From assembly GCA_023230425.1 (NCBI GenBank), contig JALNXI010000146.1, positions 1 to 5,433 on the forward strand: a DNA stretch of 5,433 bases, written 5' to 3'. A program made the position numbers and the translations under genes. Below the pieces are notes generated by a model. The model searched no databases. It was not told where the DNA came from and saw nothing but the letters and a program-made list of their open reading frames with translations. The stretch's first letter is position 1; each line of letters opens with the position of its first letter. Shown piece after piece: positions 1 to 5,389 of this stretch. The stretch comes from Methanoculleus sp. GTDB lineage: Archaea; Halobacteriota; Methanomicrobia; Methanomicrobiales; Methanoculleaceae.

Positions 1-806
1 TAGACGAGGGCGGTCAGCAGGACTTCGAGCCCCACGCCCGAGAAGGCTATCGCGGCGATCAGGAGGAGGAAGAGGACGGTGACGGCCGCTCCAATGATCT
101 TCGCCCACGGCAGGCCCTTCACCTCTGCGGTCAGGGCCGGGAGCGGCGGTAGCGTCTCCGGCGCATTCAGGTAGCGCTGCACCCCCTGAATGTGTCCGGC
201 ACCGACGACCGCCAGCACCCGCTCGTACCGGCCCCCGAGCATCAGGATCTGGTGAGCGAGATATGCGTCCCGTTCATCGATCAGGGCTTGAGCACCCTGG
301 GGAGAGAATTTCCGGAACTCCTCCATCGCGGCACTCACCACGTCCTGGTTCGTGAACTCGTCCACGTTGATCTCCTGCCCCTCGACACTTACAAGCGAGT
401 AGACCAGGGCCCCGATGAGTTTGATCTTCTCCCAGATCCCCATCATTCCCCAGAACCGGGAAAGCGTGATCCGGATATCCCGGTCGATGAACGCCACGGG
501 TCTCTGGTGCGCCTCCGCCTCCTCGATGGCGGCCAGCATCTCGGAACCGGGTTTCACGCCGGTCTCGGCGCCGATCCGCTGCTGGATGTAGGTGAGCACC
601 CACTGGACGAGGAGCCGGCCGAAGTTCCCGCCTTTCAGGATATCCGTGACCGAAGGCTCGGCCATCTCCTGCGTGAGCGACATAAACCGGCCCCGGTCAA
701 GTTCGACGCCAACAATATCTGGCCGGAACTCCTCGATAGCGGACCGGACGTCCTCAACGCTCTTCTGCGAGACGTGAGCCGTCCCGACAAGATGGATATC
801 AGCCAT
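1..806 (-). CDS. TraB/TIKI-family membrane protein, C-terminus cut off by window edge
   Basis: The frame is open from the ATG at 806-804 to the left edge, giving 268 residues; I translated it by hand. It carries the two GxxH motifs of the TraB/TIKI superfamily, GTAH at residues 8-11 and GAGH at 202-205, plus a glutamate in VELD (35) and an ERD triplet (178-180). A hydrophobic stretch from about residue 237 (AAVTVLFLLLIAAIAF) looks like the first membrane segment, as in archaeal TraB proteins, whose soluble domain is followed by several helices. Family members are usually near 400 residues, so roughly a third is missing. The codon at the edge reads TA plus an unseen base, so tyrosine and stop are both possible; tyrosine fits the family length. 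TIKI relatives are metal-dependent proteases and enterococcal TraB limits pheromone production, but the archaeal role is unknown. The start overlaps the end of the upstream gene by 8 bases, suggesting coupled translation. Confidence 0.85.
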   Translation of the reverse strand, partial: MADIHLVGTAHVSQKSVEDVRSAIEEFRPDIVGVELDRGRFMSLTQEMAEPSVTDILKGGNFGRLLVQWVLTYIQQRIGAETGVKPGSEMLAAIEEAEAHQRPVAFIDRDIRITLSRFWGMMGIWEKIKLIGALVYSLVSVEGQEINVDEFTNQDVVSAAMEEFRKFSPQGAQALIDERDAYLAHQILMLGGRYERVLAVVGAGHIQGVQRYLNAPETLPPLPALTAEVKGLPWAKIIGAAVTVLFLLLIAAIAFSGVGLEVLLTALV

Positions 807-1341
807 GGAGCACCTTCACGCCTTCGCTATCGATCACTGCACGCTTTCCCGGCGGAACCGTCGCTCTCTGGTAGACAGCGCGGATGCCGGCCTCCTCTGC
901 CGCCTCGGCGGCTTGCCGTCCGCAGAGGTCGGCTGCTGCATCGTGCGCACTCGAGGGGGGAAGGGGCGTGCCGAGCCCGGGGCATTCAGAGACAAACAGG
1001 TCGTCGTCCACCAGCATAAACGGATAGGTGCGGCAGAGCCAGGGGCGATGGGCGTATACAGAGCACCGCCCATCCTGGAGAAAGATACAGGCTTTTGCCG
1101 TGCGCCGGATGCACCAGGCGAGGGTGTACTCTCCCCCGTTCCCGGCATCGATGAAGTCGGGATAGGGCTCGGCGACCTCATCCCAGGCCATCCCGGTCAC
1201 CGCCATGATTGCCCGCACCTCGGCCGGGCTCACGATCACGAGGTTCGAGTCCTCCGCGACCCGCCTGCAGCAGGCGCCGCATCCCCGGCACCGGAACCCG
1301 ACGGAGTCGATCCGGTCCGTAACGTCGTCTACTCCGAGCAT
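799..1341 (-). CDS. YkgJ-family cysteine-cluster protein (putative Zn/Fe-chelating)
   Basis: This is a 180-residue soluble protein with the CxxCxxCC signature of the YkgJ/UPF0153 family at residues 18-25 (C18, C21, C24, C25). Further cysteines lie at 77, 85, 93, 103 and 120, including GRCSVY (91-96) and RPWLCRTYPF (99-108), the family's second conserved block. Such proteins are thought to bind a zinc ion or iron-sulfur cluster; no reaction is established, and none can be read from this sequence. The ATG at 1341 lies inside the end of the glutaminase gene (13-base overlap) and has no convincing Shine-Dalgarno sequence, so it probably depends on translation from upstream. No alternative GTG lies before the first cysteine. 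It overlaps the following TraB gene by 8 bases. The family call is firm; the function is open. Confidence 0.87.
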   Translation of the reverse strand: MLGVDDVTDRIDSVGFRCRGCGACCRRVAEDSNLVIVSPAEVRAIMAVTGMAWDEVAEPYPDFIDAGNGGEYTLAWCIRRTAKACIFLQDGRCSVYAHRPWLCRTYPFMLVDDDLFVSECPGLGTPLPPSSAHDAAADLCGRQAAEAAEEAGIRAVYQRATVPPGKRAVIDSEGVKVLHG

Positions 1342-1883
1342 ATCTGGTCAAAATTCTCAAAAAGAAGCCGTCCGCTGACGGTATGACTGACCTCTGGGTG
1401 CCACTGGACACCGTAGAGGCGCTCACCAGGAGACGCCATCGCCTCCACACCGCAGATGGCCGACTCTGCAAGCCGGGTAAACCCTTCCGGCACCACCGAG
1501 ACCTCATCCGCATGCGATGCCCAGACCCGGATCCGGTCTGGGTAGCCCTGCAGGATATCGTCATGTTCGAGTATATCGACCTCGACCGCACCGAACCCGC
1601 CGCTCGCACCCCGGCGGACTGCACCCCCCCGGGCCGTCGCCATGATGTGCAGTCCAAGACAGATGCCGAGAACCGGGAGGCCAAGGTCAAGGTACCCGGG
1701 AGCGACCCCGGCGCGGTCGAGCGTCGGGCCACCGCCGAGGATGACACCCCGGCAGCCCCGGGCGACCTCGTCCGGCGGCATAGTATTGGAGATCATTGTG
1801 GTCTCGATATTCATATCACGGAGCGTCCTCTGGATCAGGTGGTTGAACTGCCCGTGATTGTTGACCACATAGAGAGGAAGCAT
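1329..1883 (-). CDS. guaAA: GMP synthase subunit A (glutamine amidotransferase)
   Basis: A class I glutamine amidotransferase of 184 residues, the normal length for the archaeal stand-alone glutaminase subunit of GMP synthase. The opening VVNNHGQFNHLIQRTLR (6-22) is typical of this subunit. The catalytic triad is visible: nucleophile C75 in GICLGLHIMA, and H162 with E164 in QWHPEVSHT. It hydrolyses glutamine and passes ammonia to the separate ATP-pyrophosphatase subunit (GuaAb), which aminates XMP to GMP in the cytoplasm. That partner is not in this window. Archaeal GMP synthase is commonly split this way, whereas bacteria mostly fuse the two parts. The ATG at 1883 places the conserved N-terminal strand correctly. 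It follows cobT after 37 bases, has a TATA-like box at about -27 from the ATG, and overlaps the YkgJ-type gene by 13 bases. Confidence 0.94.
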   Translation of the reverse strand: MLPLYVVNNHGQFNHLIQRTLRDMNIETTMISNTMPPDEVARGCRGVILGGGPTLDRAGVAPGYLDLGLPVLGICLGLHIMATARGGAVRRGASGGFGAVEVDILEHDDILQGYPDRIRVWASHADEVSVVPEGFTRLAESAICGVEAMASPGERLYGVQWHPEVSHTVSGRLLFENFDQICSE

Positions 1884-1905
1884 TGCTTATAGATGGATGT
1901 AAAAG

Positions 1906-1913
1906 GGTATAGT
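1906..1913 (-). promoter_or_regulatory. Candidate TATA box for the GMP synthase subunit A gene
   Basis: On the minus strand the 37-base gap behind cobT contains ACTATACC, centred about 27 bases before the ATG at 1883. That is the spacing expected if transcription starts at the ATG (leaderless). No Shine-Dalgarno sequence is present at -5 to -12, which fits. If real, guaAA can be transcribed independently of cobT. Confidence 0.5.
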
Positions 1914-1920
1914 CCTTCCC

Positions 1921-2937
1921 TCAGGCATACTTCTGGACGAAATCGAAGACTTTTCGGGTGATCTCCGCCGGTTCGTGGCCCATCAGATAGGCGAGCGCGA
2001 GCGCCCCCCCGGCCCCCATCCCCTCCTTGACCTCACCGATGCAGTAGCGGGCAAGCCCGACGTGCCCGATGCCGGCAAAGTTCGGGTCGACGTAGTACGC
2101 GGTGGTGCCGACGTCGGCAACCGACCGGGCGAACCCGGCCGTGGGATCGTCCCTGACGTATACTGTTGTGGCCAGGTGCGGCACCCTTCTCCCGAGCGCT
2201 TTCAGGGTAGCCGCCACGGCAAGCATCTGGGTCCCGCCGGCGAAGATGATATCCCCGGAATAGGCACTCGCGATCCCTGCCGCTACCGGCATCATGGGAT
2301 CGCCCGCGGCACGGAGGATATCCAGGGGCTCTCTTTCGCCCGCTTCAAGGATCCGGGCGAGCACTTCCCTGCAGACGGCATCTTTCAGATCCACCGGGTT
2401 CGTGGCGAAGGCGCTGCTGACCGAGGCATCGTAGCCGAGCGCCCGCAGCACGCAGAGTGCGGTGGTCGTCCCCCCCGGAACACACTCGCCGAGCATCAGG
2501 AAGTCGCTGTACTGCGAGAGAAGCCGGCCGACCGTCTCGCCCCGCTCAAAGAGGAGCGCCGCATGCGGCACCGCATCTTCCTTCCGCGGGTCGCCGCCGG
2601 GGTTCCCGTAGACGTCCAGGCAGGGGACGGTGGGGGTATGGGCGAGCCCGGCGTTGATGAGGACGGGAGATAGACCGGTCAGTTCCACCATCGACCGGGT
2701 GATCGTCGCCGGCGTCGGGCACCCGGTGGGCGTGTTCGGCCGGGCCGGCACGCTCGTGATCGCGCCGGTCGTGACCAGCTCCGCATCCAGAACCGGCGTG
2801 AGGAGGGTCTTCTCCGGAGTCGGCCCGGCGCCCGATATGCCGGGGACGGTCGAGAGCATGGTGTTCGCGAGGACCAGCGCCATCATCGGGCGGCGCGGCC
2901 TGATACCCGGGTCTTCTGAGAGGAACGGGTTAGACAT
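1921..2937 (-). CDS. cobT: Nicotinate-nucleotide-dependent phosphoribosyltransferase CobT (archaeal type)
   Basis: A 338-residue protein of the archaeal CobT family. The enzyme transfers phosphoribose from nicotinate mononucleotide to the lower-ligand base, giving an alpha-riboside phosphate; in methanogens the base is usually 5-hydroxybenzimidazole. Visible motifs are TGCPTPATITR (71-81), ECVPGGTTTA (151-160), AGGTQM (233-238) and VKEGMGAGG (303-311). By position, E305 in the last motif matches the catalytic glutamate of Salmonella CobT (E317, in GEGTGA). The open frame continues upstream to 3315, but that extension lies in the hairpin-rich intergenic stretch and resembles no protein. The ATG at 2937 gives the usual family N-terminus, with the VPGISGAGPT block at 31-40. 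There is no Shine-Dalgarno sequence; a weak TATA-like element lies about 27 bases upstream. It is divergent from cobZ-cobS, which act next in the same pathway. Confidence 0.93.
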   Translation of the reverse strand: MSNPFLSEDPGIRPRRPMMALVLANTMLSTVPGISGAGPTPEKTLLTPVLDAELVTTGAITSVPARPNTPTGCPTPATITRSMVELTGLSPVLINAGLAHTPTVPCLDVYGNPGGDPRKEDAVPHAALLFERGETVGRLLSQYSDFLMLGECVPGGTTTALCVLRALGYDASVSSAFATNPVDLKDAVCREVLARILEAGEREPLDILRAAGDPMMPVAAGIASAYSGDIIFAGGTQMLAVAATLKALGRRVPHLATTVYVRDDPTAGFARSVADVGTTAYYVDPNFAGIGHVGLARYCIGEVKEGMGAGGALALAYLMGHEPAEITRKVFDFVQKYA

Positions 2938-2959
2938 CAGGTACAGAGTGGGTGCTGGA

Positions 2960-2967
2960 GGATAGAA
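2960..2967 (-). promoter_or_regulatory. Weak candidate TATA element for cobT
   Basis: The minus strand reads TTCTATCC, centred about 26-27 bases before the cobT ATG, the same spacing seen at guaAA and the siroheme gene. The match to an archaeal TATA box is poor, so this rests mainly on position. A perfect 10-bp palindrome lies just upstream. Confidence 0.25.
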
Positions 2968-2974
2968 GAGGTTG

Positions 2975-2984
2975 CTGCCGGCAG
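2975..2984. repeat. Perfect 10-bp palindrome CTGCCGGCAG, operator candidate upstream of cobT
   Basis: CTGCCGGCAG reads the same on both strands. It sits about 8 bases upstream of the weak cobT TATA-like element and 38 bases from the cobT start codon. The same region can form a larger stem, GCTGCC (2974-2979) with GGCAGC (2995-3000). The position suits a regulator site, but chance palindromes are frequent in DNA this GC-rich. Confidence 0.3.
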
Positions 2985-3054
2985 GGTGGCTCAGGGCAGC
3001 GGGTCTCCGGCACAACCGTTGCCAGGGCGCACAATTGCCCGGAGGTGATGGGGG

Positions 3055-3081
3055 CCCGGGGTCGTAACCTGCATCCCCGGG
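3055..3081. repeat. Strong GC inverted repeat (7-bp stem, 13-base loop)
   Basis: CCCGGGG at 3055-3061 pairs perfectly with CCCCGGG at 3075-3081 around a 13-base loop. It is the strongest single hairpin in the cobT-cobZ intergenic region and could form in a transcript from either strand. It is not followed by a T-run, so it is not an obvious terminator. Confidence 0.5.
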
Positions 3082-3149
3082 GGCTGGCTCTCTGCTCTGC
3101 GGGAGACCGTGAGCATCTCCCTCCCCCAAAGGGCAGCCCGGGCCCACAC

Positions 3150-3168
3150 CTGAACGCCTGGCGAACAG
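3150..3168. repeat. Operator-like imperfect dyad between cobT and cobZ
   Basis: The plus strand reads CTGAACGCC, a single T, then GGCGAACAG. The arms pair at 7 of 9 positions, and the two mismatches are the matching AA pairs in each arm. A symmetric site with a one-base centre suits a dimeric DNA-binding protein. No regulator gene is visible in the window, so this rests on symmetry and location only. Confidence 0.25.
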
Positions 3169-3230
3169 CCACCCCCCCACGAGGCAGCCATCCTCCGGAA
3201 TGCTATCGCAAACGCCATATCCAAACGCGG

Positions 3231-3237
3231 AAATACC
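3231..3237 (+). promoter_or_regulatory. Weak candidate TATA element for cobZ-cobS
   Basis: AAATACC is centred about 26 bases before the cobZ ATG at 3260, in a short A-richer patch that follows GC-rich DNA. There is no Shine-Dalgarno sequence before that ATG, so a leaderless transcript is plausible. The box is a poor match to the archaeal consensus. Confidence 0.3.
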
Positions 3238-3259
3238 CGCCGGGCTCAATACATGAACA

Positions 3260-3694
3260 ATGTTCGAGATCGAGCGCAGGCTGGAAGAGAAGGGTATCGC
3301 GAGGAGAGATATCATCGCCTCCGCAATGGAACTCTACGTCCCCCACGGGATCGGGGTGGAGGAGGCCGCGAAACGACTGGATGCGAAGATCGGAAAAGCC
3401 CTCGAGGACCCGAACGTCTCATCGCTCCTCCTTGGCGCCGTCCTGCTCGAGGATGAACTCTACTGGAAGCGGAAGAACTCCGAGATCGCCGACGATCCGG
3501 TCTTCCTCCTCTCGGACGAGATCATCGGGATGGCCATTGCCGAGGTGATCGGGGGGACCTACGCGCGGTTCGAGTTCACCCGCTACGACCAGAAGAAACC
3601 GGGAATTTTAAGCAAACTCGGGCCGTTCCTCGACGATGCGGTCGCCGGGCTGATCGCGGGCTGCACGTCACGTCTCTACAGTGAGTCGATGTGA
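3260..3694 (+). CDS. cobZ: Alpha-ribazole phosphatase CobZ (PgpA-like fold)
   Basis: A 144-residue protein resembling the phosphatidylglycerophosphatase A (PgpA) family: DEIIG (86-90), RYDQKKPG (108-115) and LDDAVAGLIAG (124-134), with D86, E87, D110, D125 and D126 as probable metal-binding acids. In Methanosarcina mazei, CobZ was shown to replace bacterial CobC as the phosphatase acting on alpha-ribazole phosphate. It removes phosphate during nucleotide-loop assembly, either from the riboside phosphate or from the CobS product. Unlike true PgpA it shows no clear membrane helices. The stop overlaps the cobS GTG start by four bases, and cobT lies divergently next door; this context is the main reason to prefer CobZ over a lipid phosphatase. 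It differs from the flavin- and iron-sulfur-containing CobZ of Rhodobacter, which shares only the name. The ATG at 3260 lacks a Shine-Dalgarno sequence. Confidence 0.86.
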   Translation: MFEIERRLEEKGIARRDIIASAMELYVPHGIGVEEAAKRLDAKIGKALEDPNVSSLLLGAVLLEDELYWKRKNSEIADDPVFLLSDEIIGMAIAEVIGGTYARFEFTRYDQKKPGILSKLGPFLDDAVAGLIAGCTSRLYSESM

Positions 3695-4401
3695 AGTCCG
3701 TCCTCGCCCTCCTCCAGTTCTGCACATCGCTCCCCCTCGGGAGACCGGTTGAGTTCGAGCACTTCGCCCGCCGCTCCTACCTCTACCCAATCGCCGGGTA
3801 TGTTATCGGCGGAATAGCGGCCGGTATCGCCTGGTGGATAGCACCCCCGGCGGTGGGTGCGGCCGTCGCCCTCGCCGTTGTGCTCGTTCTCTCCGGGTGC
3901 AACCACTTCGACGGCCTGCTGGACTTCGGCGACGGGCTCATGGCCCACGGGAGCCGGGAGAAGAGGATCGCGGCCATGACCGACAGGACCACCGGGGCCG
4001 GGGCCGTCGCGGCCGGGATCGTCGTCACGCTCATCGCGTTCGCCGGGCTCCAGAGCGCGGCACCGCTCTGGGCGGCCATCCTCACCGCCGAGGTCTCGGC
4101 AAAGGTCGCGATGTCTTACCTCACCACACTCGGCGTGCCGTTCCGGGAGGGGATCCACTCCTACCTCCACGGGTTTGCGAGACCCTGGTTCCTCGTCCCG
4201 GCCACCCTGCTTGCGCTGCCCCTCTTCCTGCTGCCGGTGCCCGGGGTGAGTGTCGCGCTCGCGCTCGCGCTCACGGCCGCCATCGCGGCAGTGATGATGC
4301 TTCTTGCCCGGCATCTCTTCGGCGGCGTCAACGGCGATGTCGTCGGTGCCACAAACGAGATCGTCCGGGCGGGGGTCATCCTCCTCCTTGCCCTCCTGTG
4401 A
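3691..4401 (+). CDS. cobS: Adenosylcobinamide-GDP ribazoletransferase CobS (cobalamin synthase)
   Basis: An integral membrane enzyme of 236 residues, close to the usual family length. It joins adenosylcobinamide-GDP to alpha-ribazole or its phosphate, giving the complete corrinoid and GMP, at the cytoplasmic membrane. Motifs visible are NHFDGLLDFGDGL (71-83) with its acidic residues D74, D78 and D81, MTDRTTGAGAV (96-106), and NGDVVGATNEI (214-224). Hydrophobic segments lie around residues 32-50, 54-70, 103-135 and 165-212, with a final one at 226-236. The GTG at 3691 is chosen because it overlaps the cobZ stop as GTGA and gives the standard N-terminus (LLQFCTSLPLGR); the nearby ATG at 3689 is out of frame. 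Overlap with cobZ implies coupled translation and shared regulation. Confidence 0.96.
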   Translation: MKSVLALLQFCTSLPLGRPVEFEHFARRSYLYPIAGYVIGGIAAGIAWWIAPPAVGAAVALAVVLVLSGCNHFDGLLDFGDGLMAHGSREKRIAAMTDRTTGAGAVAAGIVVTLIAFAGLQSAAPLWAAILTAEVSAKVAMSYLTTLGVPFREGIHSYLHGFARPWFLVPATLLALPLFLLPVPGVSVALALALTAAIAAVMMLLARHLFGGVNGDVVGATNEIVRAGVILLLALL

Positions 4402-4407
4402 CCATCC

Positions 4408-4416
4408 TTTTTATCC
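4408..4416 (+). promoter_or_regulatory. Candidate TATA box for the siroheme iron-sulfur protein gene
   Basis: TTTTTATCC stands out in the 37-base gap between cobS and the next ATG. It is centred about 27 bases before the ATG at 4439, matching leaderless archaeal transcription. The bases just before the ATG hold no normally spaced Shine-Dalgarno sequence. The downstream gene may therefore be transcribed separately from cobZ-cobS. Confidence 0.5.
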
Positions 4417-4438
4417 CGGCGGTCGCCACTACTGTAGG

Positions 4439-5320
4439 ATGAAGAAAGACTACACCCTCTACTCCCGGGGAGGTGTCATCACCGAGCGGAACGCGGACTA
4501 TGCGACGCTACGGTTGCGGGTTCCGGCAGGTGTCCTCTCCGCAGAGCAAGTCCGGCAGCTCGCGAGGATCAGCGTGAAATACGGGGACGGCTCACTCCAC
4601 CTCACCATGTGCCAGACAGTGGAGATTCCACATGTGAACCCCGAGAACCTCGTAAAGATCGCCAAAGCCCTCGAGAAGAACGGGACACCCATCGGGGCGG
4701 AGCAGAACGAGGTGGTGAACATCATGGCCTGCCCGGGGACAGAGCGGTGCAAGTACGCCAACTGCGAGACGATCGACCTTGCCCGGAAGATCGACAAGCG
4801 GGTCTTCGGGAAGGAACTCCCGATACGGTTCCGCATCGCGATATCCGGCTGCACCTACATGTGCAACAGCCCGCTCTTGAACGACATCGGGATCATCGGC
4901 CGGATCCGGCCGCTGCGCACACCCGGGCTCTGTACGGGATGCGGCACCTGCGTGGAGTACTGCAAGCAGTGCGCCATAGCGCTGAAGAACGGCATCTCTG
5001 TCCTTGACGAAAGCAAATGCGTGCAGTGCGGCATCTGCGTCCACTCCTGCCCCTACCACCTCCTGAAGACGGAGTACGACCACTACCAGATCACCGTCGG
5101 CGGCCGGCGGGGGACTTCACCCCGGATAGGGCGGGAACTCGTCACCGTCGAGACCGAGGAGGAGGTCGTCGAGGTTGTCGACCGTATCGTCTACTGGGTC
5201 TACCGGACTGCCTGGAGCGACCGGCTCCTTGCCGACCAGATGGACGAGATCGGGTACGAGATGTTCGCGGAAGGGATCCGGAAGGAGTTCGGACCGAAGG
5301 GAGAGGAGGCGGAGGGGTAA
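4439..5320 (+). CDS. Siroheme sulfite/nitrite reductase-like protein with inserted 2[4Fe-4S] ferredoxin domain (Dsr-LP/AsrC-like)
   Basis: A 293-residue single-repeat protein of the sulfite/nitrite reductase superfamily. Residues 1-80 form the ferredoxin-like half-domain. The siroheme-[4Fe-4S] ligands are C98-x5-C104 and C138-x3-C142. Two complete ferredoxin motifs follow, C165/C168/C171/C175 and C194/C197/C200/C204-P, then a return to the core (GGRRGTSPRIGREL, 221-234) and an acidic C-terminus. This order matches DsrA/B, AsrC and the small Dsr-like proteins of methanogens. A soluble redox enzyme fed by ferredoxin-type electrons is expected, but the substrate is uncertain. By-eye alignment to E. 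coli CysI shows the four sulfite-holding basic residues changed: R83 to C58 (LTMCQT), R153 to V93 (EVVNIMACPG), and K215 and K217 to R130 and R132 (LPIRFR). The ATG at 4439 is preferred over an in-frame extension inside cobS, because a TATA-like box lies at -27 and the family N-terminus fits. Confidence 0.88.
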   Translation: MKKDYTLYSRGGVITERNADYATLRLRVPAGVLSAEQVRQLARISVKYGDGSLHLTMCQTVEIPHVNPENLVKIAKALEKNGTPIGAEQNEVVNIMACPGTERCKYANCETIDLARKIDKRVFGKELPIRFRIAISGCTYMCNSPLLNDIGIIGRIRPLRTPGLCTGCGTCVEYCKQCAIALKNGISVLDESKCVQCGICVHSCPYHLLKTEYDHYQITVGGRRGTSPRIGRELVTVETEEEVVEVVDRIVYWVYRTAWSDRLLADQMDEIGYEMFAEGIRKEFGPKGEEAEG

Positions 5321-5321
5321 T

Positions 5322-5345
5322 GTGATAAGTGGTCACTGATATCAC
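5322..5345 (+). terminator. Hairpin directly after the siroheme gene, possible 3' end signal
   Basis: GTGATAAGT (5322-5330) pairs with ACT and TATCAC (5335-5337 and 5340-5345), leaving a two-base GA bulge and a short loop. It begins one base after the stop codon. A T-rich stretch (5356-5388) follows at a distance, which could serve as the archaeal-type termination signal. The near-symmetric sequence could equally be a protein-binding site for the downstream promoter. Confidence 0.35.
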
Positions 5346-5379
5346 CTGTATCGAATTATTTCACATTTATTATTCACAT

Positions 5380-5389
5380 ATTTTTATTA
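5380..5389 (+). promoter_or_regulatory. Candidate rightward TATA box near the right edge
   Basis: ATTTTTATTA is the best archaeal TATA-like element in the window. It is centred about 27-28 bases before an ATG at 5412, but that ATG opens only MKEQ before a TAG stop. Either transcription starts here with a leader for a gene outside the window, or it serves a non-coding RNA. The T-run could also help end the siroheme gene transcript. Confidence 0.4.

Larger units (their letters stand above)
2938..3259. other. 322-base divergent intergenic region rich in inverted repeats
   Basis: No credible gene lies between divergent cobT and cobZ; the open frames here are GC-driven and match nothing. The stretch is dense in inverted repeats: GCTGCC/GGCAGC (2974-3000), GGCA/TGCC (3009-3023), GGGC/GCCC (3025-3040), CCCGGGG/CCCCGGG (3055-3081), GGGAGA/TCTCCC (3101-3121), palindrome GCCCGGGC (3136-3143) and a TGaaCGCC/GGCGaaCA dyad (3151-3167). 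TGCTC (3093-3097) can instead pair with GAGCA (3111-3115). GGTCTCC (3002-3008) is complementary to GGAGACC (3102-3108) across 93 bases. Weak TATA-like elements lie at both ends. It could be a shared control region or a structured leader of cobT or cobZ. A cobalamin riboswitch would suit the genes, but only the GGAGACC core of the B12 box is visible and its stem is mismatched on both strands. Confidence 0.6.

Noticed and set aside
192..1019. Long plus-strand open frame (275 codons) opposite the TraB-type and YkgJ-type genes
   Set aside because: It is antisense to two recognisable genes, its translation is rich in R, P, G and H without any domain, and it arises from GC-biased codon positions.
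2938..3259. Confident call of a cobalamin riboswitch
   Set aside because: Only the GGAGACC core is present, with mismatched flanking pairs; the other conserved riboswitch elements could not be found on either strand by eye.
2938..3315. N-terminal extension of cobT to an ATG at 3315 (464 residues in total)
   Set aside because: The extra 126 residues resemble no protein, run antisense through the start of cobZ, and cover the inverted-repeat region; the ATG at 2937 gives the normal family N-terminus.
2952..3548. Plus-strand open frame crossing the intergenic region into cobZ
   Set aside because: It reads cobZ in the wrong frame, and the translation is Arg/Ser/Pro-rich with no recognisable domain.
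3676..4314. Minus-strand open frame of 212 codons opposite cobS
   Set aside because: It mirrors the cobS coding frame and is composed almost wholly of charged, G and R residues, a typical GC-rich antisense shadow.
4304..4438. In-frame upstream extension of the siroheme protein into cobS
   Set aside because: The extension is Ser-rich and unlike the family N-terminus, and the candidate promoter at 4408-4416 lies downstream of that start.
3834..4442. Second plus-strand frame inside cobS
   Set aside because: It is out of frame with the well-supported CobS motifs and has an Arg-rich translation with no domain.
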